Shown: in pieces, positions 1 to 8,657 of the stretch
Layout of the letters: each line of letters starts with the position of its first letter
Position numbering within the stretch: the stretch's first letter is position 1
Source: Winogradskyella marincola
Lineage (GTDB): Bacteria > Bacteroidota > Bacteroidia > Flavobacteriales > Flavobacteriaceae
Length of the DNA stretch: 64,000 nt
Direction: 5' to 3'
Assembly (NCBI RefSeq): GCF_029624125.1
Contig: NZ_JARSBN010000003.1
Span: 310,001-374,000 of the forward strand
Translations under genes and position numbers: made by a program
Notes under the pieces: model-generated
The model's database searches: none
What the model was told of the DNA's origin: nothing
Seen by the model: the letters and a program-made list of their open reading frames with translations, nothing else

Positions 1-303
1 ACTAATTCTATCCCAACTGTAGGTTTTTACTAAGCTATCAGATGATGTTTCTATAGAAATGTATTCAGATAATTTTTTAAAAGGGTTGTAAAAACTTGTT
101 GTGTCAGCTAATTTGGATACCAGTCTTTCTTCAACAATTGGCGCAATACAATAAGCCATCTCAGTATCAACAGAATATAAAGTTTCAAAGATTGAAGAAT
201 AGTAATCGTCCGTAAAGTTAGATTCACTTTCTTGTCCATGAGAATTACTTGCAAAAGCAAATAAAAGCATAATTAAGAGTGGAGCTTGTTTCATTTTCTT
301 CAT
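1..303 (-). CDS. Secreted protein of unknown function (C-terminus cut by window edge)
   Basis: This is the first 101 codons of a minus-strand gene that continues beyond base 1. It is open in one frame from the ATG at 303 (a second in-frame ATG lies at 294) to the window edge. The first 20-odd residues are basic, then hydrophobic (LLIMLLFAFASNSHG), a typical signal peptide, so the product is probably exported. The rest is polar with no motif I recognise. A perfect -7 box lies just upstream (314-321). It leaves only 10 bases before the ATG at 303 but 19 before the ATG at 294, which favours the inner start. Function unknown. Confidence 0.7.
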   Translation of the reverse strand, partial: MKKMKQAPLLIMLLFAFASNSHGQESESNFTDDYYSSIFETLYSVDTEMAYCIAPIVEERLVSKLADTTSFYNPFKKLSEYISIETSSDSLVKTYSWDRIS

Positions 304-313
304 GTATGAGTAA

Positions 314-321
314 CAAATATA
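314..321 (-). promoter_or_regulatory. -7 promoter box (TAnnTTTG) of the truncated secreted-protein gene
   Basis: Read on the minus strand this is TATATTTG, a perfect match to the Bacteroidota -7 consensus. It lies in the 58-base gap between the stop of the upstream glycosyltransferase and this gene. I did not find a convincing -33 element. Confidence 0.45.
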
Positions 322-361
322 GATAACGAAGTCTTATTACTATGATTAGCTTTTGAGAAAT

Positions 362-1369
362 TTAACAAAAGAAAAAATAATCAGTCATAGACTGCATTTT
401 TAGCGTTTTGTAATACTGTTTTATGTCTTTTTGTGCGTCTTCATTAGCCACAGTAATAATACTTTGCGGAAGATTGAGTTGTTCTATATGTTTGTATTTT
501 AATAGCTCTTGTCCGTAAATTTCTTTGCCTATTTTCTTTTTGTTATTACAAATCCAATAAAACAAAATATCATTTTCAATTAAGAGCTTAGCTATAGTTT
601 TTCCTTTTTTTCCTGCTCCCCAAACAACTAAAGGCCTTTCGGGTTTATAATCTAGCTCTAAGAAGTAGTGTAATTTTATGTCTAAAAAGTAATTTGCAGC
701 ATAATGCTCGTGTGTTCTGGACGTTCGTGTACTGTAATCGCGCCAATGGAGCAGTACTTTATCGCAAGGAATACATTTGTATTTTGCTCTGTAAAACCGA
801 AACGTTAAATCATAATCTTCAGGATAACGATTAGACTCAAAACCTTCACATTCTACAAAATCGTAACGATGTAGCATCCAGCAAGGTGAAGGAATTACAC
901 ACTCTTTGTAAATTTCAGAATAGTTATTGCCTTTTTCGGTAAGCTCATTAAGCCAACGTTCGTAGCGTGCATAACCATTGCTAATGCCGTCAGTTCTAAA
1001 ATACTTTACTTGCCCAACAGCAAGATGATGTTTGCCGTGTTTTAAAAGACTGTTCAGCATGACTTCAAGTCTGTTTTTGGTCATTATATCATCACTGTCC
1101 ATTCTGGTGATGTAAGTGCCTTTAGAGTTGCTAAAGGCTGTTTGGAGTGCTGATATTATACCTTCATGTTTATTGTTGTGTAATTGAATTCTGTCATCAT
1201 TTTCTGAAAACTTTTCAACAATAGTGTAAGATGCATCATCAGAATGATCATTTACAAAAATAGCTTCCCAATTGCTGTAAGTTTGGCTAATGATAGAAGT
1301 AACACATTCAGAAATAAAGGCTTCGGTATTTTTAAAAGGAATTAAAATGCTGATTAATGGCTGAGACAT
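362..1369 (-). CDS. Family 2 glycosyltransferase with C-terminal Rossmann-like domain
   Basis: The 335-residue product starts with the GT-A fold signature of GT2 enzymes (PLISILIPFKNTEAFI, then VNDHSDD) and has the metal/nucleotide-sugar binding acidic motif RMDSDD near residue 92. Residues about 245-330 are an extra domain opening with VVWGAGKKGKTIAKLL, a glycine-rich nucleotide-binding loop like that of small Rossmann domains fused to some sugar-modifying enzymes. It probably transfers a sugar to a surface glycan. It stands alone, away from the polysaccharide locus, and its donor and acceptor cannot be read from sequence. There are no membrane segments or signal peptide, so it should be cytoplasmic. 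Confidence 0.85.
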   Translation of the reverse strand: MSQPLISILIPFKNTEAFISECVTSIISQTYSNWEAIFVNDHSDDASYTIVEKFSENDDRIQLHNNKHEGIISALQTAFSNSKGTYITRMDSDDIMTKNRLEVMLNSLLKHGKHHLAVGQVKYFRTDGISNGYARYERWLNELTEKGNNYSEIYKECVIPSPCWMLHRYDFVECEGFESNRYPEDYDLTFRFYRAKYKCIPCDKVLLHWRDYSTRTSRTHEHYAANYFLDIKLHYFLELDYKPERPLVVWGAGKKGKTIAKLLIENDILFYWICNNKKKIGKEIYGQELLKYKHIEQLNLPQSIITVANEDAQKDIKQYYKTLKMQSMTDYFFFC

Positions 1370-1415
1370 GCTACGAATTTAACAAAACCTTTAGACTTAA
1401 AGTGGTAACAGATTG

Positions 1416-1423
1416 TAGATTTG
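1416..1423 (+). promoter_or_regulatory. -7 promoter box of the M61 peptidase gene
   Basis: TAGATTTG matches TAnnTTTG perfectly and lies 31 bases before the ATG at 1455, in the divergent gap between this gene and the glycosyltransferase. Confidence 0.5.
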
Positions 1424-1454
1424 TGCGTCTTGTAAAAAAATTAAATAAATATTC

Positions 1455-3344
1455 ATGAAGAACTATTTAGCCGTTTTGGGCTTAAGTGTAATTTTGGTAG
1501 GTTGTGGTTCAGCCAAGCCAAAAGCAGATGATTTAGCAGTTAATAATCCTATCGAAACTGCTTTAGATTTAACAGCAGTGGTAGATGATAAAGTGCCAGT
1601 AACTATTAATCCTGGTCGTTTTACCACAGAAACGGTAACATACAGATTGCCTAGAGTAGTGCAAGGAACATATTCTGTTAGCGATTTCGGAAAGTACATA
1701 GAAGGTATGAAAGCTTTAGACTATAAAGGGAATGAGCTTGAAGTAACTAAAGTAGATACCAACACTTGGACAATTGCAGATGCTACCAATTTAGATAAAT
1801 TAACCTATTACGTTAACGATACTTTTGATATTGAATCTACTGGAGGCATAGGTGGCGAAAACCCATTCTCACCAGCTGGAACAAATATTGAAGAAGACAA
1901 CTATGTATTAAATCTTCATGGATTTATTGGTTATTTCGATTCTTTAAAAAACAATCAATACGCTTTAGATGTTACTGCGCCAGCAACCTTTGTAAGAACT
2001 TCAGCTTTAGAAGACAGAGGTATGAAATCTAGTGCAGACGGAAAGTCTATAACCAGCAGTTATTTTGCACAACGTTATTTTGAAATTACCGACAATCCTA
2101 TGATGTATGGTAAGCTAGATGTTGAAGAGTTTATGGTTGGTGACATTAAAATTGTGCTAAGTGTATTTTCACCAAACAAAGTGCATACCGCAGCGAGCCA
2201 AAAAGAAACGGTTTATAAAATGATGCAGGCGCAAAAGAAATATTTAGGTGAGATTAACAGTACAGCACGTTACGACATCTATTTATACTTATCAGACGGT
2301 TCTGATACAGCACCAAAAGGTATGGGAGCTTTAGAGCACCACACGTCTACAGTGGTTGTATTACCAGAATCATCTAGCAAAGAAGGTTTAGCGGCTTCGA
2401 TTATCGATGTTGTAGCACACGAGTTCTTTCATATTGTAACGCCATTATCGGTACACTCTGAAGATGTACATTATTTCGATTATAACAAGCCAACATTCTC
2501 TAAGCATTTATGGATGTACGAAGGTGTAACGGAGTATTTTGCACAACACTTTCAGGTTTATGAAGGTTTAATTGAACCAACAGATTTTTACAATACTATA
2601 ATGACTAAAATAGCAACATCTAAAAATTTGGATGATGCCATGAGTTTCACAGTAATGAGTGAAAATGTATTAGAAGAGCCATATGCACATAATTACTATA
2701 ATGTATATATGAAAGGTGCTTTAATCGGTATGTGCATCGATATTTTAATGCGAAAAGAAAGCGATGGTAACAGAAGTATGTTGTCTTTAATGAAAGAATT
2801 ATCTGCTAAATACGGAAAAGAAAAACCTTTTGATGATGATAAAATCATCGCAGAGATTACTGAAATGACATATCCAAGCGTTGGCGAGTTCTTAAAAACG
2901 CATGTAGAAGGTGATGTGCCAATTAACTATAACCAGTTTTTTGAAATGGTTGGTTTAACCATGGGTGAAACTGATGTGCCAACAAACTACATTTTTGCAG
3001 GTGGACAAAACATCATTTTTGATGGTGATCCTAACAAAGGTATTTTCTTTTCGCCAATGGCATTACAGAATTCGTTCTGGGCATCTCAAGGAGTACAAGC
3101 TGGAGATATCATCAAAAAAGTTAACGGAAAAGATTTAACGCTAGAAAACGCACAGCAAGTTATTGGTGGCATGTATGGTTGGCAAGAAGGCCAGGAGTAC
3201 AGCTTAGATTTAGAGCGTAATGGCGAAGCTGTTGTTTTAAAAGGAACTTTAGGTAAAGCAACTGCTAAAAGTGAATCTTTAGTAGAAGATGAAAACGCTA
3301 CTGAAGCACAAAAAGCGTTAAGACAAGCTTGGTTAAAAGGGTAA
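1455..3344 (+). CDS. M61 family metallopeptidase, lipoprotein, with PDZ domain
   Basis: This is a 629-residue exported peptidase. The N-terminus is a lipoprotein signal with lipobox LVGC (Cys17). The zinc motif HEFFH is at residues 322-326, followed by YEGVTEYFAQHF, whose Glu356 is the likely third ligand; this is the glycyl-aminopeptidase-like arrangement of family M61. The N-terminal part (about 30-230) resembles the beta-rich M61 N domain. The C-terminus (about 535-595, with GVQAGDIIKKVNGKDL) is a PDZ domain. It probably degrades peptides at the outer membrane or in the periplasm. It is monocistronic, with its own -7 box and a terminator at 3411-3442. Family assignment is firm; substrate unknown. 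Confidence 0.92.
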   Translation: MKNYLAVLGLSVILVGCGSAKPKADDLAVNNPIETALDLTAVVDDKVPVTINPGRFTTETVTYRLPRVVQGTYSVSDFGKYIEGMKALDYKGNELEVTKVDTNTWTIADATNLDKLTYYVNDTFDIESTGGIGGENPFSPAGTNIEEDNYVLNLHGFIGYFDSLKNNQYALDVTAPATFVRTSALEDRGMKSSADGKSITSSYFAQRYFEITDNPMMYGKLDVEEFMVGDIKIVLSVFSPNKVHTAASQKETVYKMMQAQKKYLGEINSTARYDIYLYLSDGSDTAPKGMGALEHHTSTVVVLPESSSKEGLAASIIDVVAHEFFHIVTPLSVHSEDVHYFDYNKPTFSKHLWMYEGVTEYFAQHFQVYEGLIEPTDFYNTIMTKIATSKNLDDAMSFTVMSENVLEEPYAHNYYNVYMKGALIGMCIDILMRKESDGNRSMLSLMKELSAKYGKEKPFDDDKIIAEITEMTYPSVGEFLKTHVEGDVPINYNQFFEMVGLTMGETDVPTNYIFAGGQNIIFDGDPNKGIFFSPMALQNSFWASQGVQAGDIIKKVNGKDLTLENAQQVIGGMYGWQEGQEYSLDLERNGEAVVLKGTLGKATAKSESLVEDENATEAQKALRQAWLKG

Positions 3345-3347
3345 CCA

Positions 3348-3399
3348 ATTCCTGCGTCCACATGCCGCTGAAGCTTTAGCAGAGGCGCAAAGCAGGAAT
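3348..3399. repeat. Expanded copy of the ATTCCTGC/GCAGGAAT dispersed palindrome
   Basis: Arms ATTCCTGC (3348-3355) and GCAGGAAT (3392-3399) pair perfectly around a 36-base insert that folds further (GCTGAAGCTTTAGC, 3367-3380, is self-complementary apart from one G-T). It begins four bases after the M61 peptidase stop codon. The same arms with a 4-base loop occur at 3739-3758 and 10396-10415. Confidence 0.65.
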
Positions 3400-3410
3400 C
3401 TCATAATACC

Positions 3411-3442
3411 AAAAAAAGGCTTCCAATTCGGAAGCTTTTTTT
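3411..3442. terminator. Bidirectional intrinsic terminator
   Basis: Stem GCTTCC (3419-3424) and GGAAGC (3430-3435), with a 5-base loop, is flanked by a run of A on the left and a run of T on the right. It can end transcription of the M61 peptidase on the plus strand and of the small membrane protein on the minus strand. Confidence 0.8.
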
Positions 3443-3683
3443 ATATGTTAAAGACAATATATATCACTAAAAAGACAAATAAGAACCCGATAATTAAATT
3501 AAAACAACCATTAGGGCTATCGTGCGTAAATTCATCAGTTTCGGAACTGTAAATGTATTCTTTGTAAGGGAGTTTGTTAGTGTTAAAAATAAAAGACCAC
3601 AGTGTTGCGATGAGCCATCTTATTGTTCCACCAATGAAATTCAAAATTGTAAAAAATAGCGTTTCTCCTATAATATCTCCCAT
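3441..3683 (-). CDS. Small membrane protein, unknown function
   Basis: This 80-residue open frame has two hydrophobic stretches: near residues 5-33 (ILNFIGGTIRWLIATLWSFI) and at the C-terminus (LIIGFLFVFLVIYIVF). A polar linker contains EYIYSSETDEFTHDSP. No other frame here is plausible, the stop sits at the base of a bidirectional terminator, and the composition is that of a real protein. I do not recognise the family. It probably sits in the inner membrane with both ends on the same side. Confidence 0.6.
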   Translation of the reverse strand: MGDIIGETLFFTILNFIGGTIRWLIATLWSFIFNTNKLPYKEYIYSSETDEFTHDSPNGCFNLIIGFLFVFLVIYIVFNI

Positions 3684-3738
3684 ATAAGTTTTTTATAAAT
3701 TTAGTCTAAAGTGGTTAATTTGACTTTATAATTAAGAG

Positions 3739-3758
3739 ATTCCTGCTTTCGTAGGAAT
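3739..3758. repeat. Dispersed short palindrome (ATTCCTGC-TTTC-GTAGGAAT)
   Basis: An 8-bp stem (one G-T pair) with a 4-base loop directly abuts the stop codon of the TIGR02757 gene. It shares its arms with the elements at 3348-3399 and 10396-10415, so it is a repeat family rather than a chance hairpin. Confidence 0.7.
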
Positions 3759-4529
3759 TTAAAACCCCTCAAAAACACCCAAACCAAACAATGCAAAATC
3801 ATACTTCACAGGATCGTTAGGGTCTAACTTGCGTAAATTTGCATCCAATTCCGCTAAGGCTTTAGCATCATTCTGTTTACGTTTTAGTAAGCCTAATTTC
3901 CTGGCAACATTACCAGAATGGACATCTAACGGACAACTCAGTTGAGCAGGAGATAGGCTGTCCCAAATACCAAAGTCTACACCTGCATTATCGTTACGTA
4001 TCATCCAGCGCAAATACATATTAATACGTTTTGCAGCAGACTTTTTAAGAGGATCGCTCACATGCTTTTTGGTACGCTCTAAATGCGGAATCTCAAAAAA
4101 CAGTTTTTTAAACTCGTGGATACTTTGTTGTAATGAGTTAGGCTCAGCATGTTTTGCAAACACAGCTTCTAAACCATTATGCATTTTATAAATATGTTGC
4201 AGACTTTTTATAAACTGTATAAAATCATCACCATTAAATGTTCTGTGTACAAACGACTGCAAAGCCTCTAAATCTGAGTCTTGGTGTTGTGTTACAAACT
4301 CGTAAGGTGCGTGGTCTAACAGCACCATCATTTTATTGGCATTGTTAATAATGCTTTTACGATTTCCCCAGGCAATTGTAGCAGTTAAAAACCCAGCAAT
4401 CTCAATATCCTCTTTTTTAGAAAATTGATGCGGCACTTGTATTGGGTCGCTCTCAATAAATTTTGGATTATTGTACAGGTGGACTTTCTCGTCTAAAAAG
4501 GTTTTGAGTTCTGATGTTTTGAGTTTCAA
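3759..4529 (-). CDS. TIGR02757 (DUF2400) family protein
   Basis: The 256-residue soluble protein resembles the TIGR02757 family, widespread in Bacteroidota. Conserved-looking features are the N-terminal FLDEKVHLYNNPKFI, the GFLTATIAWGNRKSI block near residue 50, and the C-terminal part with WDSLSPAQLSCPLDVHSGNVARKLGLL. The C-terminal helical region resembles base-excision glycosylase-like folds, but no activity is established that I know of. It has its own perfect -7 box upstream. No signal peptide or membrane segment is present, so it should be cytoplasmic. Confidence 0.85.
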   Translation of the reverse strand: MKLKTSELKTFLDEKVHLYNNPKFIESDPIQVPHQFSKKEDIEIAGFLTATIAWGNRKSIINNANKMMVLLDHAPYEFVTQHQDSDLEALQSFVHRTFNGDDFIQFIKSLQHIYKMHNGLEAVFAKHAEPNSLQQSIHEFKKLFFEIPHLERTKKHVSDPLKKSAAKRINMYLRWMIRNDNAGVDFGIWDSLSPAQLSCPLDVHSGNVARKLGLLKRKQNDAKALAELDANLRKLDPNDPVKYDFALFGLGVFEGF

Positions 4530-4558
4530 CTTTTTTCTGATATATGATGCTTCAAATA

Positions 4559-4566
4559 CAAACTTA
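4559..4566 (-). promoter_or_regulatory. -7 promoter box of the TIGR02757 gene
   Basis: On the minus strand this reads TAAGTTTG, a perfect TAnnTTTG, 29 bases upstream of the ATG at 4529. Confidence 0.5.
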
Positions 4567-4685
4567 CAGATGTTATTCTATTTAGCCTAAAGATGATGCT
4601 GTATAAAAAAGGATACTTATTATAATTATTTTTAATGACTTATATTGCGATAAATAGTAAAATCTATATAATTGATTTTTCTTTT

Positions 4686-6512
4686 ATGCGAAACACCTAC
4701 TTTTTATTTGTAATAATTTCATTCTTTCTTGGTGCTTCAGGATTTTCCCAAGATCTACATTTAGCTGAAAGATCCGAAAGAATAATAATAGAGAAAGACT
4801 CATCTTTTAAAACAGAAGTTTCAATAATATTTAAGAAGAACGAAAACATACGTATTTATCCTGTTTTTTATGATACCGAACTTGAAAAGGTATATGATTT
4901 TGAGCTTTTTGAAATTAAAGGAAAGCGGTTAAAGAAAATAAAAATAAAAGAGATTATTGAAGAAGATGTTAAGTTAGACTATATAACAAGTAAAAAGGTC
5001 AAATCTATATTAATACCAGCTGATAAGGATATTAGTTTAAATTATACTATTTCTTGTAAAGAGTTAATGTACTTTACAAGTTTACCTTTTTTTTCATATG
5101 ATAAAATCGATACACTTTTGTATCATATCGAAGTACCTAATGACTATATATTAAGTCACAATAATATAGATGAAGACTCTTTGTCGTTTTATAAAATAGA
5201 TTCTACAAAATATGACGATAAATCAATTTGGAAAATAAAAGTTTCTCCAAAAAAGGTTATTCCAGATCCGTTACAGTTTTTCGGAATTTATAAAAATATC
5301 AAGGTGCCGTTAATGAGAACATTGGTTTACCCAAACTCTTATAAAAATCAGCCCAAGAAGTATCTTAATGATTGGTATTTAAAGAACTTATCTCCTCAAA
5401 CAGGATTAAATATTTCTGCGTTAAATAAAATAGACGCGCTAACTATTGGTGTTCAAGACGAAACCAAAATTGTTAATATCCTATATAATTATGTAAGGAG
5501 CAATTTTAAATATGTTGCAATAGAGATAGGTATGGGAGCTTTTATTCCATCTCATGTTAATGAGGTTTTTGTGAATAAACAAGGCGATTGTAAAGATTTA
5601 TCTAATTTTTTATCAGAAGCGTTAAAATATAAGGGTATTAAAAGTAATTTAGCTCTAGCAGCTACTTTTGATCATGTAAGTGATTGTGATTTTCCATCAT
5701 TGGGCTCAGCTAATCATGTTATTTGTGTGGCTAAAATCGATGGAAAGGAAGTGCTCTTAGATCCTACGGATTCAGTGCATGTGGAGGGAACACCTGTTCA
5801 GAGTATACAAGGTCGAACAATATTAATTATTGAACCTTCAGGTGGTGAGTTTTACGACGTAAGTCCATTTGCTCCAGAAAGCAATGAAATTTTATATCGT
5901 TTTGATTTAAATTTAAATAGTGATAAAGATATCATTGAAGGAAGTTTTAAAATAAACTATGACGGAATTGCTGGTAACTACCTCAAGCGTATAATAAATA
6001 CCAAGAAAAAAACGGATTATACAGAGATTTTAAAAACTTATTATGAGGGAATTTTTCGAGATCAAGATATTTCAAACCTTTCAACTGTAAATGATTATAA
6101 TAAGTTAAGTTTTAATGGAGATATTTCAATTCTAGGGAAGACGTTTAGTGATGATAATAATAAATATCTTTTTTTTGATTTTTTACCGAGACTTTTTGAA
6201 ACGGAAAATAGGGAAACCTTAATGAGTGGAACCTTTTTAGGGAATAATTTTTCTAAGAGGATACTTCTTAAAATTACTTTAGACGAACAAATTGAAGGCT
6301 TTAAACCAGTAAGTCATGAATTTGAGGAAGAGGGAGTGTCTTTAAAATTTGAAATTAATTCAATTTCGTCTAAGGAAATTGAACTCAAATATAACTTTGT
6401 CTTTGATTACGTTTTTATAGATAATAAAAATGTTGATTTTACTAATAAAATTATAACAGAATTTAATAGCATTATTAATGAGCCATTTGTTTTCAAAAAG
6501 AGCAAAAACTAG
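4686..6512 (+). CDS. DUF3857 / transglutaminase-like exported protein (catalytic triad intact)
   Basis: I place the start at the ATG at 4686, not the in-frame ATG at 4635, because MRNTYFLFVIISFFLGASGFS is a clean signal peptide. The mature protein has an N-terminal beta-rich DUF3857-type region (about 25-240), then a transglutaminase-like core: Cys302 in QGDCKDLSNFL, His344 in ANHVICVA and Asp359 in LLDPTD form the expected Cys-His-Asp triad. The C-terminal 200 residues are beta-rich (DUF3858-like). Such proteins are exported and may cleave or link peptides, but the substrate is unknown. The stop overlaps the next gene by 35 bases, so the two are probably translated together. Confidence 0.85.
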   Translation: MRNTYFLFVIISFFLGASGFSQDLHLAERSERIIIEKDSSFKTEVSIIFKKNENIRIYPVFYDTELEKVYDFELFEIKGKRLKKIKIKEIIEEDVKLDYITSKKVKSILIPADKDISLNYTISCKELMYFTSLPFFSYDKIDTLLYHIEVPNDYILSHNNIDEDSLSFYKIDSTKYDDKSIWKIKVSPKKVIPDPLQFFGIYKNIKVPLMRTLVYPNSYKNQPKKYLNDWYLKNLSPQTGLNISALNKIDALTIGVQDETKIVNILYNYVRSNFKYVAIEIGMGAFIPSHVNEVFVNKQGDCKDLSNFLSEALKYKGIKSNLALAATFDHVSDCDFPSLGSANHVICVAKIDGKEVLLDPTDSVHVEGTPVQSIQGRTILIIEPSGGEFYDVSPFAPESNEILYRFDLNLNSDKDIIEGSFKINYDGIAGNYLKRIINTKKKTDYTEILKTYYEGIFRDQDISNLSTVNDYNKLSFNGDISILGKTFSDDNNKYLFFDFLPRLFETENRETLMSGTFLGNNFSKRILLKITLDEQIEGFKPVSHEFEEEGVSLKFEINSISSKEIELKYNFVFDYVFIDNKNVDFTNKIITEFNSIINEPFVFKKSKN

Positions 6513-8511
6513 CTTGCTAGTTTTTTGTTTTAGCGTCTTACTATTTAGCATAGCAGCTTCCTTTCCTTTAATAAATGAAGACCCCTTTTTAAAAGTGTGC
6601 GAAAAATCAGATGCATACTATTTACATTCCTTCAAGGATGTTACCTATGTGAAAAATTGGGCTACGTACAAACGATATGTTGTTATAAATAATAAGTTGG
6701 TTGTAAACACAATAAAAGGGGTAGAGGATTATGCTTTTTTAAAATTAGATGAATATGTGAGTAATCATTTGAAAAGTATCAAGATAAGAACATTAAAAGC
6801 TGATGGTACAATTGTAGAATTAGATTCTAGTCTAGTTTTTAGTCAAAAATCTGATAACAAAAAATTTGGACCTATTAGTTACCCAATACCAAGTGTAGAG
6901 CCAGGTGACACAATAGAAACAGACTATGTTTATTATGAGAATTTAAAAGGGTATGAGTTAATGGATTATGTTGACTTTAACTCAATATTGCCAAGTATTA
7001 ATTCACAGTATACAATTAAAACAGGACAAGATCTACAGGTAAGGTATAAGACTTATAATGAATTTCCAAAACCAAAAGTAATTGCTAACGATACATTGGT
7101 TTACTTACAATTTTCTAAGGACTCAATTAAAAGTTTAATGAGTAATGATTATAACTGTTTACCATGTGAAAAACCATATTTTTATTATACCCTAGAAAAA
7201 AAGGAAAGTGAATTAAGAACATGGAAAGATGTTTATAATGAAGAATTTAATTTTCTTACTCAACCTATGGCTTTGGATTATGAAAATTCATCATATTACA
7301 AAAGATGGAAAAAAAGAGTAATAGGAGAAGCTAAGGATAGTACCAAGTATTACAAGTTTAATCTACTCCATAAAGAAGTACTAAAAACCATAGATTTAGA
7401 ACCTCTAAAAGATGGGCACGAGCTTATAAAATCTAGTGGCTATTTTTTAAAGGAGGAAAGATTTGACCCTTTAAGTATTAGGAGGTTTTACAGGCAAATT
7501 TTAGAAGATTTGAATATTAAATATTGGGCTGTCTTTGCGCGCGAAAAACGATTAGGTCCAATTGATGTAAATTTAATTAGAAAAGGTGAGTTTGCGCATG
7601 TATTTTTTGCTATTGAAAATGAAAAAGGACATTTAAAATTTCTTTATCCTCATGAAGAAAATTATAAGTATTTAATTGATGAAATACCTACCTCCTTGTA
7701 TGATACACGTGCAGTATTGGTAAAGCCTATTAATATTGGTGAAGTAAAAAAGAAAGATAAGTTTATAAATAGAGACTTAAAGTTGGCCGAAGTAGATTCA
7801 GTAGCTATAGAAGTAATCAACTTACCTAGCATGAACTCTAACTATAATTATATTAGACAAACTCTTTTTAGTAAAGTAGATTTAGAGGCAAAAAGAACAG
7901 ATTTAAAATATAGGTTAAAGGTGTCTGGAGGTACATCAACAGATTTGAGATCTTTTTTTGAAATGTTAAATAATAATGAAGAAGTAGAAGAGTATTATGA
8001 TGCGCTTTGGGAATATGAAGGTGACGATAATACTATACAAATAGACTCGGTGTTGAATAGAATGCAAAACGGTGAAAAACCATTTGGTTTTGTTTTTGAT
8101 GCTAAAGGCACCCTAAATAATGTAGTTAAATTTGTTAATGATAGCCTTGTTAGTATATCATTAGATAAGATAATTAATCATAATCAGATAGAAGATGCTT
8201 CTGAAAAGAGTAGATTGAGCTATTACTTAGATTACAGCTATTCAGATCTGTTTATATTAAATGTAGAATTTCCTTGTAAAATAGAGGTTTTGGGTATGGA
8301 TGATAGCAATGTTAAATATCATAATAATTACAGCGAATATTTTTTTGATGTAAAAGCTGTAAACGAAAATCAGCTAAAAATAATATCTAATTACAAAATA
8401 TTAGAAAATTATGTTCCAAACAATGATTTAATCGATATAAAAACACTCAATGAGCATTACCGTGATTCAAAAAAAAGAAGATTGTTAGTTAAACTCAAAT
8501 GGAAATCTTAA
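6478..8511 (+). CDS. DUF3857-domain exported protein, degenerate transglutaminase core
   Basis: The 677-residue paralogue of the preceding gene overlaps it by 35 bases. An N-terminal hydrophobic segment (TSLLVFCFSVLLFSIAASF) directs export. The DUF3857 region is clear (ATYKRYVVINNKLVVN, IRTLKADGTIVELDSS, VEPGDTIETDYVYYEN). In the region matching the partner's catalytic core the Cys is gone (ERFDPLSIRRF where the partner has GDCKDLS), the Asp has become Tyr (FLYPHEE against LLDPTDS) and only the His (FAHVFFAI) remains. It therefore cannot be an active transglutaminase by the usual mechanism and may be a structural or binding partner. The alignment was made by eye. Confidence 0.8.
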   Translation: MSHLFSKRAKTSLLVFCFSVLLFSIAASFPLINEDPFLKVCEKSDAYYLHSFKDVTYVKNWATYKRYVVINNKLVVNTIKGVEDYAFLKLDEYVSNHLKSIKIRTLKADGTIVELDSSLVFSQKSDNKKFGPISYPIPSVEPGDTIETDYVYYENLKGYELMDYVDFNSILPSINSQYTIKTGQDLQVRYKTYNEFPKPKVIANDTLVYLQFSKDSIKSLMSNDYNCLPCEKPYFYYTLEKKESELRTWKDVYNEEFNFLTQPMALDYENSSYYKRWKKRVIGEAKDSTKYYKFNLLHKEVLKTIDLEPLKDGHELIKSSGYFLKEERFDPLSIRRFYRQILEDLNIKYWAVFAREKRLGPIDVNLIRKGEFAHVFFAIENEKGHLKFLYPHEENYKYLIDEIPTSLYDTRAVLVKPINIGEVKKKDKFINRDLKLAEVDSVAIEVINLPSMNSNYNYIRQTLFSKVDLEAKRTDLKYRLKVSGGTSTDLRSFFEMLNNNEEVEEYYDALWEYEGDDNTIQIDSVLNRMQNGEKPFGFVFDAKGTLNNVVKFVNDSLVSISLDKIINHNQIEDASEKSRLSYYLDYSYSDLFILNVEFPCKIEVLGMDDSNVKYHNNYSEYFFDVKAVNENQLKIISNYKILENYVPNNDLIDIKTLNEHYRDSKKRRLLVKLKWKS

Positions 8512-8657
8512 AGCTAAAATTTAGACTGCAAAAATAAGGCTTTGTTAAAAATACGTAACGTTAAGTATTGACTTCTTGGTTTAAAAATGCGAAATTGGCA
8601 GATAAAGTAATTACGACTTTTAACAAAAAAAATCATAACATATAATCATACTTGAAA

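Noticed and set aside
3086..3361. 91-codon minus-strand frame overlapping the end of the M61 peptidase
   Set aside because: Antisense to the PDZ domain coding region; composition is that of a shadow frame.
4635..4685. In-frame upstream ATG for the DUF3857 protein
   Set aside because: It would bury the signal peptide that begins at the ATG at 4686.
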